From assembly GCA_030748495.1 (NCBI GenBank), contig JASMLX010000004.1, forward strand, positions 1 through 64,000: DNA of 64,000 bases, in the 5' to 3' direction. Below, piece by piece: positions 8,901 to 17,907 of the stretch. The notes below the pieces were generated by a model. That model was not told the DNA's origin. It saw only the letters and a list, made by a program, of their open reading frames with translations, and did no database searches. The DNA is from Candidatus Poribacteria bacterium (lineage in GTDB: Bacteria > Poribacteria > WGA-4E > UBA9662). How positions within the stretch are numbered: the first letter of the stretch is position 1; each line of letters begins with the position of its first letter. The position numbers were made by a program, and so were the translations under genes.

Positions 8901-9520
8901 GCTGATAAACGCGGGCTGATGAGAGAGCCTGAACAGAGCCAGATATCGATTGCCAGACAGTATGAGTTACTATGTATATCCCGTTCGGCCTACTACTATC
9001 AAGACCGTGGGGGGCCGCCGATAACGAGCATTTGATGCGTCTGATAGACGAGGAGTAGACCAAGCATCCGTTTGATGGGGTTCGTAAATTAACCGTCTGG
9101 CTGAAGCGCCAGGGCTAGACGGTCAATCGAAAGCGGGTCTCCCGGTTGATGAGGCTAATGGAGATCGAAGCAATCTACCCCAAGCCTCAACGGAGTCAAC
9201 CATTAAAGGAGCACCAGAAGTACCCATATTTGTTATAAAGGCTGGCCATAAATCGTTCCCACTAATGTCTGGCCGCTGACATCAGGATCTAGCCGTGCGG
9301 TTTTCCGACCTGATCGGGCGAGCCATGATCGAGCAGAGCGCGTATACTGGATGAGGAGGGTGACCATACTGAAGAAAATGCGCTATCGGGTTTCTACTGG
9401 CTCAACGATAACTGCGCCATGCTAAATGCGGAGATATATGAGCTGTTCGGATACCCCATCTATCAATAACGGATCGCGGTTGTCCGGCATGCGGTTGATT
9501 ATGTCTGCCATCCAGGAATA
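8895..9520 (+). pseudogene. Decayed IS3-family OrfB (DDE integrase) remnant
   Basis: Fragments in several frames follow IS3 OrfB order. QISIARQYELLCISRSAYYYQ gives the start. Next comes HLMRLIDEE, a stop, and KHPFDGVRKLTVWLKRQG, then NRKRVSRLMRLMEIEAIYPKPQ and LAADIR, the first DDE Asp region. After about 9300 the similarity is faint (NNGSRLSG may correspond to the NTDQGSQF motif). Multiple stops and shifts show long decay. The right end of the element is uncertain, and the GDPD gene stop lies at 9632. Confidence 0.82.
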
Positions 9521-9631
9521 TGGCCGATACAACTAATACCCTTCCCTCACGGGAGATTATCCGTATTGCCGTAGTATTATGGAGCTTGTTAATTCGACTT
9601 CATCGAGTAAGGGTACTTCCAGTACGTCTAG

Positions 9632-10393
9632 CTAGTTAACTCGTCCCCTCTCAACCGAGTAGGCCTGTTCGGTCCGAATGAAGTCATCGCCATGATTCAG
9701 GTTGATCATCTCTACCCCAAGATCCAATATTCGCCGAAAAACGTCAGGGGTATTTTGCTGGTGGTAGACCATAATCTTGATGCCATAATCACGGCAGACT
9801 TGAATCAAATCAGGTGTGGCCTGCTCAATCCCGACTTCGACGATATTGGCCCGGTACTGTTCAGCGGCCTTTTCTACATCTGCTGGCAGGCTAACGTTGA
9901 TCTTGAGTTGCAACTCAGAGTCTAAAGCTCGAAGGGTTCTGGCCATTTGGTCATCGCCGGACCAGAAGAAGCAGTCGTTTTGTAAGCCGGTGTCCTCGAT
10001 TAGGCGCAGCAGCTGTTCAGGATCAGCCGTCTTGACATCAAAAAACACCTTGGCTCTCCCTTTAATCCAACTCAGAAAGGTTGACAAGCGAGGTACTCTT
10101 TCATTGGCAAAGCGTGGAGAAAACCAAATACCGGCATCGAGCCGGTCAATCTCTTCAGCCATGTGATGGCAAAAAAGGCCTTTACCGTTGGTAGTGTCGT
10201 CTACCCTAGGTCCGTGGAGCAGATACATAACTCCGTCCCGACTGGTATTGACGTCGATTTCGACGTAGTCGACGCCCCAGTCGACACACAATTTCGCCGC
10301 AGCAAAGGTGTTTTCCGGGGCATGGATGTTGGCTCCCTTATGACAGACAATCTCAATCAGCCGATGGACACGCTCAACCACTTCGGATTTCAT
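9632..10393 (-). CDS. Glycerophosphodiester phosphodiesterase family protein
   Basis: This is a TIM-barrel GDPD enzyme, which hydrolyses glycerophosphodiesters to glycerol-3-phosphate and an alcohol using a metal. Visible family motifs are CHKGANIHAPENTFAAA (the HRGxxxxxPENT motif with Lys replacing Arg), VEIDVNTSRDGVMYLLHG (the ExD metal residues and distal His, with Gly where HD is usual) and later VFFDVKT. Length (253 aa) is typical. There is no signal peptide, so it is cytosolic. It is the last gene of a minus-strand run after two PhyH dioxygenases (48 bases from the nearest). The changed HR and HD residues mean activity or substrate may differ from classical UgpQ. Confidence 0.85.
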   Translation of the reverse strand: MKSEVVERVHRLIEIVCHKGANIHAPENTFAAAKLCVDWGVDYVEIDVNTSRDGVMYLLHGPRVDDTTNGKGLFCHHMAEEIDRLDAGIWFSPRFANERVPRLSTFLSWIKGRAKVFFDVKTADPEQLLRLIEDTGLQNDCFFWSGDDQMARTLRALDSELQLKINVSLPADVEKAAEQYRANIVEVGIEQATPDLIQVCRDYGIKIMVYHQQNTPDVFRRILDLGVEMINLNHGDDFIRTEQAYSVERGRVN

Positions 10394-10440
10394 ATGCCAT
10401 TCTTTCCTTGTCGCTTTTTCATTATGGATAGTACGTCGCC

Positions 10441-11181
10441 CTAGACGCCGCGGACGATATGCCGGTCTTCGTATTCGCCACGGGGGAAATGTGCCAAGGC
10501 TAAGTCACCCGGAATGTAGTGCCAGGCCGTGCCATACCGGCTGCGGTCACTGATATTGGGGTAAGTACCGTGGAGGAGATTCGCTGAGAAAATAACCGCA
10601 GTGCCAGCAGGAACTTCTACATCCAGCACTTCTGACTCGTCGACCTCCTCTACCCAACTGCCGTAGCTATCCGGCTTGCTGTGATGAGGCAGAATTTCGC
10701 CAATTACGTGGCTTTTGGGCACTAGGCGCAGACACCCATTTTCCGTGTCTGAATCTTGATAGTAAATGGCACAACTAATGATCTGCTCAGATTGAGTCCC
10801 AAAGTAGAAGTTATCTTGATGCCAAAAGACAGAAGTACCACCCTCCGGCAGTTTCGGAAAGAATTTAGTGCCGAACACATCCAAGTTCTTGCCTAACAGG
10901 GGTTGGATTCGATCCAATATTTCGGATTCTTTAGCCAAATCTAAAACTTCGGGCTCAACTACACAAACCCCCTGAATCTTGTGCAGTAGATCCGGGGTTT
11001 GTTCGCGCTCTTCATTAAGTTCGAAAGACCAGTGGGGGGTGCCAAGTGGTGTGGCTCGGCTCTGCTCTACTAAACGATCAAAGATATCTATGTATCGAGC
11101 TAGTTTTTGACCCCGGATCAGTTGCTCAAAAACCAGAAACCCGTCGGTTTGAAACTGTGTAATTTGTGCTGATGTTAACAT
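10441..11181 (-). CDS. Phytanoyl-CoA dioxygenase (PhyH) family protein
   Basis: This is a non-haem Fe(II)/2-oxoglutarate dioxygenase with the facial triad HQD (H121, D123) in SVFWHQDN, a distal His in LLHGTYP (H204) and a following Arg in RSRYGTAWHY for 2-oxoglutarate. GCLRLVPKSH is a strong family signature. It starts MLTSAQITQFQTDGFLVF, the usual opening, and its 246 residues are close to the family norm. The next PhyH gene upstream ends 11 bases away. Substrates range from lipids to phosphonates and natural products, so the function here is undetermined. The GDPD neighbour hints at phosphodiester or lipid headgroup turnover. Confidence 0.88.
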   Translation of the reverse strand: MLTSAQITQFQTDGFLVFEQLIRGQKLARYIDIFDRLVEQSRATPLGTPHWSFELNEEREQTPDLLHKIQGVCVVEPEVLDLAKESEILDRIQPLLGKNLDVFGTKFFPKLPEGGTSVFWHQDNFYFGTQSEQIISCAIYYQDSDTENGCLRLVPKSHVIGEILPHHSKPDSYGSWVEEVDESEVLDVEVPAGTAVIFSANLLHGTYPNISDRSRYGTAWHYIPGDLALAHFPRGEYEDRHIVRGV

Positions 11182-11191
11182 AATTAATCCT

Positions 11192-11965
11192 CTAACTAGG
11201 AATCCCCGGCCAATCCCGCCACATATCCTGACTGGGCGGTTCTTCCATCATCTGCTCCATATCTTTGCGTCGAAAGTCGTATAGAACAGCTTTTCGAATC
11301 TGCTGGGAACGATTGTGACCGGCCGCATGTGCCAGTCGATGATGCCAGAAGACGATGTCACCTGCCTGACCATGACAATCGATATAGGGCTGATGGTTGA
11401 AATGGTCGATGTTTTGTTGATGTTGTTCTGTTGGTTCACTCCGATGGGAGGAGTGGAAATCAAAGTAAAGTTGGCGATGGCTTTTCGGCCAGACGGTAAA
11501 CCCACCTCCCCCGGGCTGCACATCATCGATATATCCCACTACACCGAGATGAAATGGATGACCATCGGTATGACAAGTGGTCGGTTTTTCCGGGATGTCG
11601 CCTTGCGGTAAAACACAGTAAATACCACGGATCCGGTCCGGTATTGTGACATTCCCAACGCCCAGCAACTGCTCGGCCATCCGCCAAATGGCTGGATCGG
11701 TAGCCAGCATATAGACAATCCAGTCTTTGCTGCCAATCTGACGAAACTTCCAGCTATATCCGCCCCTCACATTTCCATTGTCGTCACGATGGGATTCGAT
11801 CGGGCCAATCCAGGTATCAGGGGCATCCGGTCGCATATGAGCCGGGGCATTTTCCCACATCTGTTTCCTGGCCCTAGCCATTAGTTCTGGATCCATTACC
11901 TGTCGTTTAATCAAATATCCCTCTTCTTTGAAAAACAAAATCTCTTGTTCGGATAACTGCTTCAT
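11192..11965 (-). CDS. Phytanoyl-CoA dioxygenase (PhyH) family protein
   Basis: A second Fe(II)/2-oxoglutarate dioxygenase, divergent from its neighbour. The triad is HTD (H132, D134) in TTCHTDGHPFHLG, with a distal His in RLAHAAGHN and Arg in QIRKAVLYDF. GGGGFTVWPKSH is the central signature. The start ATG at 11965 lies after a purine-rich GGAGGGAAACC leader. With the 10441 gene and GDPD it forms a three-gene minus-strand run. Two different PhyH enzymes in one operon suggest successive oxidations of one substrate; this is inference. Confidence 0.88.
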   Translation of the reverse strand: MKQLSEQEILFFKEEGYLIKRQVMDPELMARARKQMWENAPAHMRPDAPDTWIGPIESHRDDNGNVRGGYSWKFRQIGSKDWIVYMLATDPAIWRMAEQLLGVGNVTIPDRIRGIYCVLPQGDIPEKPTTCHTDGHPFHLGVVGYIDDVQPGGGGFTVWPKSHRQLYFDFHSSHRSEPTEQHQQNIDHFNHQPYIDCHGQAGDIVFWHHRLAHAAGHNRSQQIRKAVLYDFRRKDMEQMMEEPPSQDMWRDWPGIPS

Positions 11966-12022
11966 TGGTTTCCCTCCGATGCGAAAAAACTCGATCTATC
12001 TTGTAAGCAAGATTATTGCGGC

Positions 12023-12730
12023 TTACTTCAATTGATCCTGAAACGATTTTTTGAGCTTTTTCATTTTGGGTGAAATCACCACCATACAGTAAGGCTGAGC
12101 AGGGTTGTTACGATAATAGTTCTGATGATAGTCTTCGGCTGGGTAAAAGGTCGGTGCAGGCGAAATCTCGGTCACAACTGGATTAGACCACAGGTTAGAG
12201 GCGTCGATCTCTGTCCGGGATTGGGTAGCGATCTCCCTCTGCTCATCATCGTGAAAAAATATAACCGATCGGTATTGCGTACCAACGTCTGCTCCTTGAC
12301 GGTTGAGTGTGGTTGGATCATGGGTGTGCCAGAAGACCTCCAGCAGGTCAGCGTATGAGATTTGCTGCGAATCAAACGTAATTTGCGCTACTTCGGCGTG
12401 TCCCGTTGTACCGGTGCAGATCTGCTTGTAAGTTGGGTTGGAGACATCACCACCTGCATAACCTGAAACTACTTTCTCTACCCCCTTCAAACTCTGGAAT
12501 ACGGCCTCCACACACCAGAAACAACCACCGCCAAAAGTAGCGATAGCCCGGTCCTGATCAGTTGTCGTCATAATTTCCACCTTTTCTTGTATTGTATCTT
12601 GGTTGTGATTAACCAGTTCTATCTGTTGCTCAGGCCTTTGCTTTTCAACCGCGCAAGCTGAAAGTAAAACCAGTAGACAAATGATAAATCGGCCAGCTGT
12701 TTTTAGAAACAGAGGTTTATTAGTATTCAT
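12023..12730 (-). CDS. msrA: Peptide methionine sulfoxide reductase MsrA, lipoprotein form
   Basis: MsrA reduces methionine-S-sulfoxide in proteins. The GGGCFWC motif (catalytic C70) is clear, with GYAGG, the GHAE motif, [17 protein letters not shown] and YRSVIFF typical of the family. The N-terminus has a lipoprotein signal: LLVLLSAC with the lipobox Cys at C26. A 40-residue linker separates it from the catalytic domain, so the enzyme is probably tethered in the cell envelope. The C-terminus ([15 protein letters not shown]) carries a possible resolving Cys. It lies 57 bases upstream of the PhyH run and is likely its own unit. Confidence is high. Confidence 0.95.
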   Translation of the reverse strand: MNTNKPLFLKTAGRFIICLLVLLSACAVEKQRPEQQIELVNHNQDTIQEKVEIMTTTDQDRAIATFGGGCFWCVEAVFQSLKGVEKVVSGYAGGDVSNPTYKQICTGTTGHAEVAQITFDSQQISYADLLEVFWHTHDPTTLNRQGADVGTQYRSVIFFHDDEQREIATQSRTEIDASNLWSNPVVTEISPAPTFYPAEDYHQNYYRNNPAQPYCMVVISPKMKKLKKSFQDQLK

Positions 12731-12905
12731 AATCCTTTGATCTGTGTCAAGCAGAGGTTTAAAATATTACGGTATCTCTAAACCTGTTTCCCAATTGTGT
12801 TGAAGAGGTTACTATCGCTTGGCTATATTATCAGATAGATGGTGTCGTTTTTCAAGTTTTAACCGATTGTTATTGTCTCAGATGACACAAAGACCAAAAA
12901 TGTGC

Positions 12906-12911
12906 GATAAT
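12906..12911 (+). promoter_or_regulatory. Possible -10 element close to the prepilin peptidase ATG
   Basis: GATAAT ends seven bases before the ATG at 12919. A TSS at the usual spacing would fall on or next to the start codon, giving a leaderless message. The -35 region is weak (ATGACA 18 bases upstream). No Shine-Dalgarno sequence precedes this ATG. Confidence 0.35.
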
Positions 12912-12918
12912 TAAACTT

Positions 12919-13734
12919 ATGGTAAGCATTGCACTGGCCGCTATCTTTGGTTTAATCTGGGGCAGTTTTCTAAATGTATGGATCTACCGGATTCCGATTC
13001 AGGGGCTATCGATCCATTCACCCCACTGGTCTTTTTGTCCTTGCTGCCAAGAGACGATCCGTTTTTACGATAATATACCGGTGCTGAGTTATCTCCTCTT
13101 AAGAGGTAAATGCCGGTATTGCCAAGCTTCTATCCCGGTACTCTATCCAGCAGTGGAAATTGGCACCGCCCTGATTTTCGTCTTTCTGGTTAGCCGATAC
13201 GCAAACCCTCTCGATCGAATCCAGATAATCGATTTAATCCGGGCCTTAATGTTGGCCACGGTACTAATCCCCATTGCAGTAATCGACGTTCAAAAGTATA
13301 TTATTCCCAATCAGTTGATCATCACCGGTCTGATTTCCGCCTCAGGTCTGAATCTAGCCGAATCAATCATACATCAAAGTTTCTTTATTTTCAGTCGCTA
13401 TCTGTCGTGGGGCGTTGTGGCTGGGGTAGGGTTACAGATCATCGCTGTTATCGGTAAACTGGTACTCGGACGAACAGCAATGGGATTCGGCGACATTAAA
13501 TTGTCAGTTGTGATTGGGCTGTTTTTGGGTCAATGGCAAAGCCTGATTATGGTTCTGGTAGGTGCAGCTACATGTGGAGCTATCGTGGGAACAATTGCCT
13601 TAACTTGGCGACAAGGTGAAGATCGAAGTCGAATTCCGTTTGCCCCCTTTTTGTCTCTGGCAACAATGGTTGATCTAATCTGGCATGAGCAGATCTGGAA
13701 CACCTATTTACATCTGATTAGTTGGCCAGTTTGA
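12919..13734 (+). CDS. pilD: Type IV prepilin peptidase / N-methyltransferase (PilD/GspO type)
   Basis: This aspartic membrane protease cleaves type IV prepilin and pseudopilin leaders and methylates the new N-terminus. Visible features are the N-terminal GSFLNVWIYRIP motif, two CxxC pairs (CPCC at residues 40-43, CRYC at about 64-67) of the methyltransferase zinc loop, the first catalytic Asp in VIDVQKYIIPN and the second in MGFGDIKL, with six or more hydrophobic segments. Length (271 aa) is typical. No pilus or secretion genes are adjacent, so substrates are encoded elsewhere. The downstream molybdopterin oxidoreductase is 61 bases away. Confidence 0.93.
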   Translation: MVSIALAAIFGLIWGSFLNVWIYRIPIQGLSIHSPHWSFCPCCQETIRFYDNIPVLSYLLLRGKCRYCQASIPVLYPAVEIGTALIFVFLVSRYANPLDRIQIIDLIRALMLATVLIPIAVIDVQKYIIPNQLIITGLISASGLNLAESIIHQSFFIFSRYLSWGVVAGVGLQIIAVIGKLVLGRTAMGFGDIKLSVVIGLFLGQWQSLIMVLVGAATCGAIVGTIALTWRQGEDRSRIPFAPFLSLATMVDLIWHEQIWNTYLHLISWPV

Positions 13735-13795
13735 TTAGGGCATTTTCATAGAAATAAATACATATCTTAAGCAGATCAAATAGGAGCAGAATTTA

Positions 13796-14821
13796 GTGTC
13801 AAAGCAATTAGTGTTAAAGAAAGGAAGAGGCGCTTTCTCACGTCGAAGGTTCATTCAGATTATCGGGGTAACAACAGCCGGTTTCACTATTCCTATTCAC
13901 TATCTGGGGGCAGAAACAGATTCCTTGCCAATTGTGGGTCCGGATAGTTTTATCACCGATAATGATGATTTTTATATTCTGCAGATCGGTGAACCCGCAG
14001 AGATTAATGCCAAACACTGGAAATTGAGTGTTACAGGATTAGTCGAGAAACCGGTTGTTTTCAGTTACGGTCAGATCTGCCAAATGGAATCGGTTACCAC
14101 CCGGCGAACGCTGAAATGTATTGGCGATCCAATCGGGCTAGACCAAATGTCTAACGCCGAGTGGATAGGCGTACCATTGCGGGACTTAGTTAATCAAGCC
14201 CGGATTAAGCCAACGGCTAAGCAGTTCGTTTTCCAATGTGCAGACGGCTATCACGCCAGAGTGCCGATCGAACGAGGGATGCGGAAGGAGGTATTGCTAG
14301 CCTACAAGATGAATGGTGAAGATCTGCCTGTTGAACACGGCTATCCCATTCGGTTACTGAATCCGGGGCACTATGGCGTGAAGAACCCCAAATGGATTAT
14401 CAACATTATGCTGGTGGAAAAACACGTTGACTACTGGGAGAAACAGGGCTGGGATCCCATCGCTCGCGTTAAACTGGCCACTGTCATTCGTTTACCTAAT
14501 GGGGATCTACCGCTCAATGGAGGACAAAGAGTGACCATCAGTGGTGCGGCCTTTGACGGTGGCAACTACGGTGGGATAAAAGCGGTGGAGATCAGTACCG
14601 ATAAGGAGCAAAGTTGGCATCCAGCTAATATCTGGGCCAAGGAGTCATCCTTAACCTGGTATTTATGGAAATACGATTGGCAGGTGCCGTTAGGAGTGGA
14701 GCAGGTCGAAATCTGTGCTCGCGCGATTACCAACGACGGCACAGTGCAGGGAGTTAACGGGGTAGACGATGAGAAAGGTGGCGCGGTCGGCTACCATGTC
14801 GTTAATGCCTCCGTTAGCTAA
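13796..14821 (+). CDS. TAT-exported molybdopterin-dependent oxidoreductase (sulfite oxidase family)
   Basis: A twin-arginine signal, SRRRFIQIIG at residues 15-24, directs export of the folded enzyme. The Oxidored_molyb domain follows, with the Mo-ligating Cys likely C108 (TLKCIGDP), then WIGVPLRDL, FQCADGYHARVPI and GYPIRLLNPGHYGVKNPKWI. The C-terminal Ig-like Mo-co dimerisation domain (about residues 230-335) contains ISGAAFDGG and KAVEISTD. This matches SorA/YedY-type enzymes acting on sulfite or other sulfoxide/oxide substrates; no cytochrome subunit is adjacent. The start is GTG 13796, preceded by AGGAG at 13783-13787. It converges with scpB, sharing the last four bases. Confidence 0.88.
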   Translation: MSKQLVLKKGRGAFSRRRFIQIIGVTTAGFTIPIHYLGAETDSLPIVGPDSFITDNDDFYILQIGEPAEINAKHWKLSVTGLVEKPVVFSYGQICQMESVTTRRTLKCIGDPIGLDQMSNAEWIGVPLRDLVNQARIKPTAKQFVFQCADGYHARVPIERGMRKEVLLAYKMNGEDLPVEHGYPIRLLNPGHYGVKNPKWIINIMLVEKHVDYWEKQGWDPIARVKLATVIRLPNGDLPLNGGQRVTISGAAFDGGNYGGIKAVEISTDKEQSWHPANIWAKESSLTWYLWKYDWQVPLGVEQVEICARAITNDGTVQGVNGVDDEKGGAVGYHVVNASVS

Positions 14822-15456
14822 TCGTTGTTGAGGTCGGATTCCGATTGATCTAGGATTTCCTGAATCTCCTCGACAGATGGGAGATCGGAGAGGTTCTTTA
14901 GGCCGAATTGTTCCAAAAACTGGTTGCTACTGGAGAATAGGAGTGCACGGCCGGCTTCCTGTTTTCGCCCCGAAATTCGGACCAATCCTTTTTCGATCAA
15001 CGAGTTGAGAACACTATCGCTATTTACCCCACGTATTTCCTCAATTTCCAAACGGGTAACCGGCTGTTTGTAGGCCACGATCGCTAGCGTCTCCAGGGCC
15101 GATGGTGTTAATTTCACCCGAACTTGTCGCGTATGAAACTTTTCGATCCAAGCAGCATAGTCCGGGCGAGTACAGATTTGGAAGCCGTTGGCGATCTCCA
15201 AGATTTGAAAACTGCGCTGATGCTGGTCGTAGAATTGCCCCAACTCTCGCAACTGAGCTCGGATGGCGTGTCCTGAAATAGCTCGATCAAAAACACTTCG
15301 CAGTTGCGAGACCGAAATCGGCTCGCTGGCAGTGAACAAAACAGCCTCTAGAATGGCTTGGATTTCACTTTCTGACAGATCTGCCTGGTCGGTTTGTTGT
15401 GCTTCGTCTTTTTCGATCAACGAGTCGTCTTCAAAATTTTTTTTTTCACTATCCAT
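14818..15456 (-). CDS. scpB: Segregation and condensation protein B
   Basis: ScpB is a winged-helix kleisin-interacting partner of SMC-ScpA in chromosome condensation. ESEIQAILEAVLFTASEPIS, the LTPSALETLAIVAYKQPVTR motif and GRALLFSSSNQFLEQFGL are family hallmarks. The open frame extends up to 15585, but that would overlap scpA deeply. I choose ATG 15456 (MDSEKKNFEDD), four bases after the scpA stop, giving 212 residues, typical for ScpB. The C-terminal tail is acidic. It is the last gene of the CCA enzyme, M50, trpS, scpA, scpB run. Confidence 0.93.
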   Translation of the reverse strand: MDSEKKNFEDDSLIEKDEAQQTDQADLSESEIQAILEAVLFTASEPISVSQLRSVFDRAISGHAIRAQLRELGQFYDQHQRSFQILEIANGFQICTRPDYAAWIEKFHTRQVRVKLTPSALETLAIVAYKQPVTRLEIEEIRGVNSDSVLNSLIEKGLVRISGRKQEAGRALLFSSSNQFLEQFGLKNLSDLPSVEEIQEILDQSESDLNND

Positions 15457-15460
15457 AGGA

Positions 15461-16222
15461 TCAGGCAACTTTCCGTTGCAGGTAGATTTCAGTAAAGTGG
15501 TCCGACTGGATAGCCATGATTTGTTGTAATCGCACCAGTTCAAGAATGGCCAGAAAAGTGGCAATTTTTTCAGTTTTCGATCCAAATTCTGAGAATAGCT
15601 CGCTGAAACGGATTTGTTTGTTGTCAGTCAGCAACCGTTGCACAAAGTCCATCTGCATTTCGACGGTGATCGGATCCTCCTGTATTTCTTCGTAATAGTC
15701 GTCGTCGGCCCCGAAATTGGGTCGAATGGTTACAGTCTGAAAAGCTGAAATCAGGTCAAACAGAGTAGCCGAGATTTCATACTCCCGCCAATCACTCACC
15801 CCCTCAATCTCCGGACGGGTATAAGTTAGGCTATTTTGATCGGCGTAGCGATCAAGTGCTTGTCCAGCCTCTTTGAATTGTTTGTATTCCAGTAAGTGTT
15901 TGACCAATTCTTGTCGATCTTTAAATTGGCGATTTTCCCCTGTATCAGGCTGAGTAGTAGGCAAAATGGACTGCGATTTAAGTTGTAGCAAGGTGGCCGC
16001 CATTACGATGAACTCCGAGGCTAGATCCAGATCCAGCAGTTCCATTAGCTCGATATATTCCAGATATTGGTCGGTAATAGCCGAGATCGAAATCTCAGTG
16101 ATGTCCATCTCTTGCTGTTGAATGAGGTGAAGCAGTAGATTTAGCGGGCCTTCAAAAAAATCGAGCTTGATGGAATAGGGCTCAATTGTCGCTTCTGATG
16201 AATTTAACTTTTCAATATCCAT
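15461..16222 (-). CDS. scpA: Segregation and condensation protein A (kleisin)
   Basis: ScpA bridges SMC heads with ScpB. The N-terminal signature IKLDFFEGPLNLLLHLIQQQEMDITEI is split here only for citation and is unmistakable. Next come YLEYIELMELLDLDLASEFIVMAATLLQLKSQ and a C-terminal winged helix (FSELFSEFGSKTEKIATFLAILELVR). Length (253 aa) is typical. It lies 23 bases downstream of trpS and 4 bases before the chosen scpB start, so it is translationally linked to scpB. Confidence 0.95.
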   Translation of the reverse strand: MDIEKLNSSEATIEPYSIKLDFFEGPLNLLLHLIQQQEMDITEISISAITDQYLEYIELMELLDLDLASEFIVMAATLLQLKSQSILPTTQPDTGENRQFKDRQELVKHLLEYKQFKEAGQALDRYADQNSLTYTRPEIEGVSDWREYEISATLFDLISAFQTVTIRPNFGADDDYYEEIQEDPITVEMQMDFVQRLLTDNKQIRFSELFSEFGSKTEKIATFLAILELVRLQQIMAIQSDHFTEIYLQRKVA

Positions 16223-16245
16223 GACATATCCTAGTTGGCGTAGGC

Positions 16246-17208
16246 TTAAGCTAGTCCCATGGCAGTTCGGGCCGCATCTAGCGTTGGGGTGATAGTAGTA
16301 CGAGCCCGTTCAGCACCGTCGTCCAGAACGGATTCCACATAATCCAGATTCTTTTCTAGGTCTTCTCGCTTAGCCCGCATCGATGCGAAATGTTCCTCAA
16401 ATTTGGCGAACAATTCTTTTTTGGCATCACCGTAGCCCATGCCACCAGCCCGGTAACGATCCGCTAAATCCTGGCACTCGCTTTCAGTGGCAAACAGCTT
16501 GTACAGGGCGAAGATATTGCAGGTGTCAGGGCCTTTGGCCTCTTCCAGGGTTTTACTATCGGTCACAATTCGCATAATGCTTTGACGAATCTTCTTTTTT
16601 GAACTGAAAATATCAATCGTATTACCATACGATTTAGACATTTTTTGCCCATCTGTGCCCGGAATCACAGCCACATTTTCTTGAATTTGTGACTCAGGGA
16701 TAGTGAAAACTTCTTCATATTCATGGTTGAACTTAATAGCCAAATCGCGGGTCACTTCGACGTGCTGCTTTTGGTCTTGGCCAACCGGTACCAGATTAGA
16801 CTGAACCGCAAGAATATCCGCTGCCATCAGTACAGGATAGGCAAACAGTCCGTGGTCCGCTGACAGCCCTCTGGCGATTTTATCTTTGTAGGCGTGACAT
16901 CGCTCCAGCAATCCCATCGGGGTGACAATCGACAGTAACCAGGTCAACTCGGTAACTTCCGGTACGTCGCTCTGCCGATAGAAAACGGTTTTTTCTGGAT
17001 CGAGGCCACAAGCTAGAAAGTCAAGGGCGACATCCAGTGTTAAAGTTCGCAGCCGTTCAGCTTCGCGCACCGTTGTCAACGAATGGTAATTGGCGATGAA
17101 GATATAGGCTTCGTGTTCTTCCTGTAGCTCAATTGCTGGCCGCATCATAGCAAAATAGTTGCCGATGTGTAAACTGCCTGACGGTTGAATCCCTGATAAA
17201 ACTCTCAT
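16246..17208 (-). CDS. trpS: Tryptophanyl-tRNA synthetase
   Basis: This class I aminoacyl-tRNA synthetase charges tRNA-Trp. The first signature is SLHIGNYF (HIGH-type motif, HIGN) and the second is QKMSKSYGN; GIQPSGSLHIGN at the N-terminus and SIVTPMGLLERCHAYKDK are specific for TrpRS. The frame is open to 17286, but the N-terminal motif begins at residue 1 if ATG 17208 (MRVLSGIQ) is used, giving 320 residues, so I take that start. AGAAGAGAGAAGG lies just upstream. It sits between the M50 protease gene (36 bases) and scpA (23 bases). Confidence 0.96.
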   Translation of the reverse strand: MRVLSGIQPSGSLHIGNYFAMMRPAIELQEEHEAYIFIANYHSLTTVREAERLRTLTLDVALDFLACGLDPEKTVFYRQSDVPEVTELTWLLSIVTPMGLLERCHAYKDKIARGLSADHGLFAYPVLMAADILAVQSNLVPVGQDQKQHVEVTRDLAIKFNHEYEEVFTIPESQIQENVAVIPGTDGQKMSKSYGNTIDIFSSKKKIRQSIMRIVTDSKTLEEAKGPDTCNIFALYKLFATESECQDLADRYRAGGMGYGDAKKELFAKFEEHFASMRAKREDLEKNLDYVESVLDDGAERARTTITPTLDAARTAMGLA

Positions 17209-17243
17209 AGTCCTTCTCTCTTCTAATTCAAATTTCTCTAATC

Positions 17244-17906
17244 CTAAGTCAATGGATAACCAACCAGCAATCCTAACAGCCAGCAAATTGCCTGTGCCAC
17301 ATATACGAGAAATCGTAGCGGGCTAGGCAAACGCAGTAGATGTGGTACAAATAATAACACCATCAAAATCGGCATCCCGTATTGCTGGAAACGAGAAAAT
17401 TTCCGTGCCGTATTTAGTGGTAAAAGCCCATATAACACACTATAGCCGTCTAATGGATACAGCGGTAGCATATTGAATACAGCCAAAATAACACTGATAA
17501 ACCCAGTACGCTGTAATAAAATAAAGACTGTGGGACTAGATAGAATCCCTCCTTCTTTTAATACTCTGGCCAAAACAAAAATTAAGAATGCACAAAAGAT
17601 ATTAATAGCGGGACCAGCTCCGGCAATCAGCATCATATCCCTTTTGGGCTGACTCAAATTTCTAGGGTCAACAGGTACTGGTTTTGCCCATCCAAAACCG
17701 ATACCGCCCAACAGACCAATCAAGGGCATAATAACCGTACCTAAAATATCAATATGCACAGCTGGATTAAGAGACATCCGCCCCATACGCTCCGCTGTTG
17801 GATCACCCAGCATATTAGCGGTTTTGGCATGAGCCCATTCATGAAATGTTAGTAACACAATAAATTGAACGACACCTATAATTGCCAAAAAGACCAAATT
17901 TCCCAT
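17244..17906 (-). CDS. Site-2 protease family (M50) membrane metalloprotease
   Basis: This is a compact intramembrane metalloprotease (220 aa) with the zinc motif HEWAH (residues 22-26) in transmembrane segment 1. The second metal site is FNMLPLYPLDGY (NxxPxxPLDG type). Segments FGWAKPVPVDP and MLIAGAGPAIN are characteristic of the short SpoIVFB/YwhC-like group, which lacks PDZ domains. It is encoded between the CCA enzyme (one base) and trpS; this gene order is common in bacteria. The substrate is unknown. Confidence 0.92.
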   Translation of the reverse strand: MGNLVFLAIIGVVQFIVLLTFHEWAHAKTANMLGDPTAERMGRMSLNPAVHIDILGTVIMPLIGLLGGIGFGWAKPVPVDPRNLSQPKRDMMLIAGAGPAINIFCAFLIFVLARVLKEGGILSSPTVFILLQRTGFISVILAVFNMLPLYPLDGYSVLYGLLPLNTARKFSRFQQYGMPILMVLLFVPHLLRLPSPLRFLVYVAQAICWLLGLLVGYPLT

Positions 17907-17907
17907 A

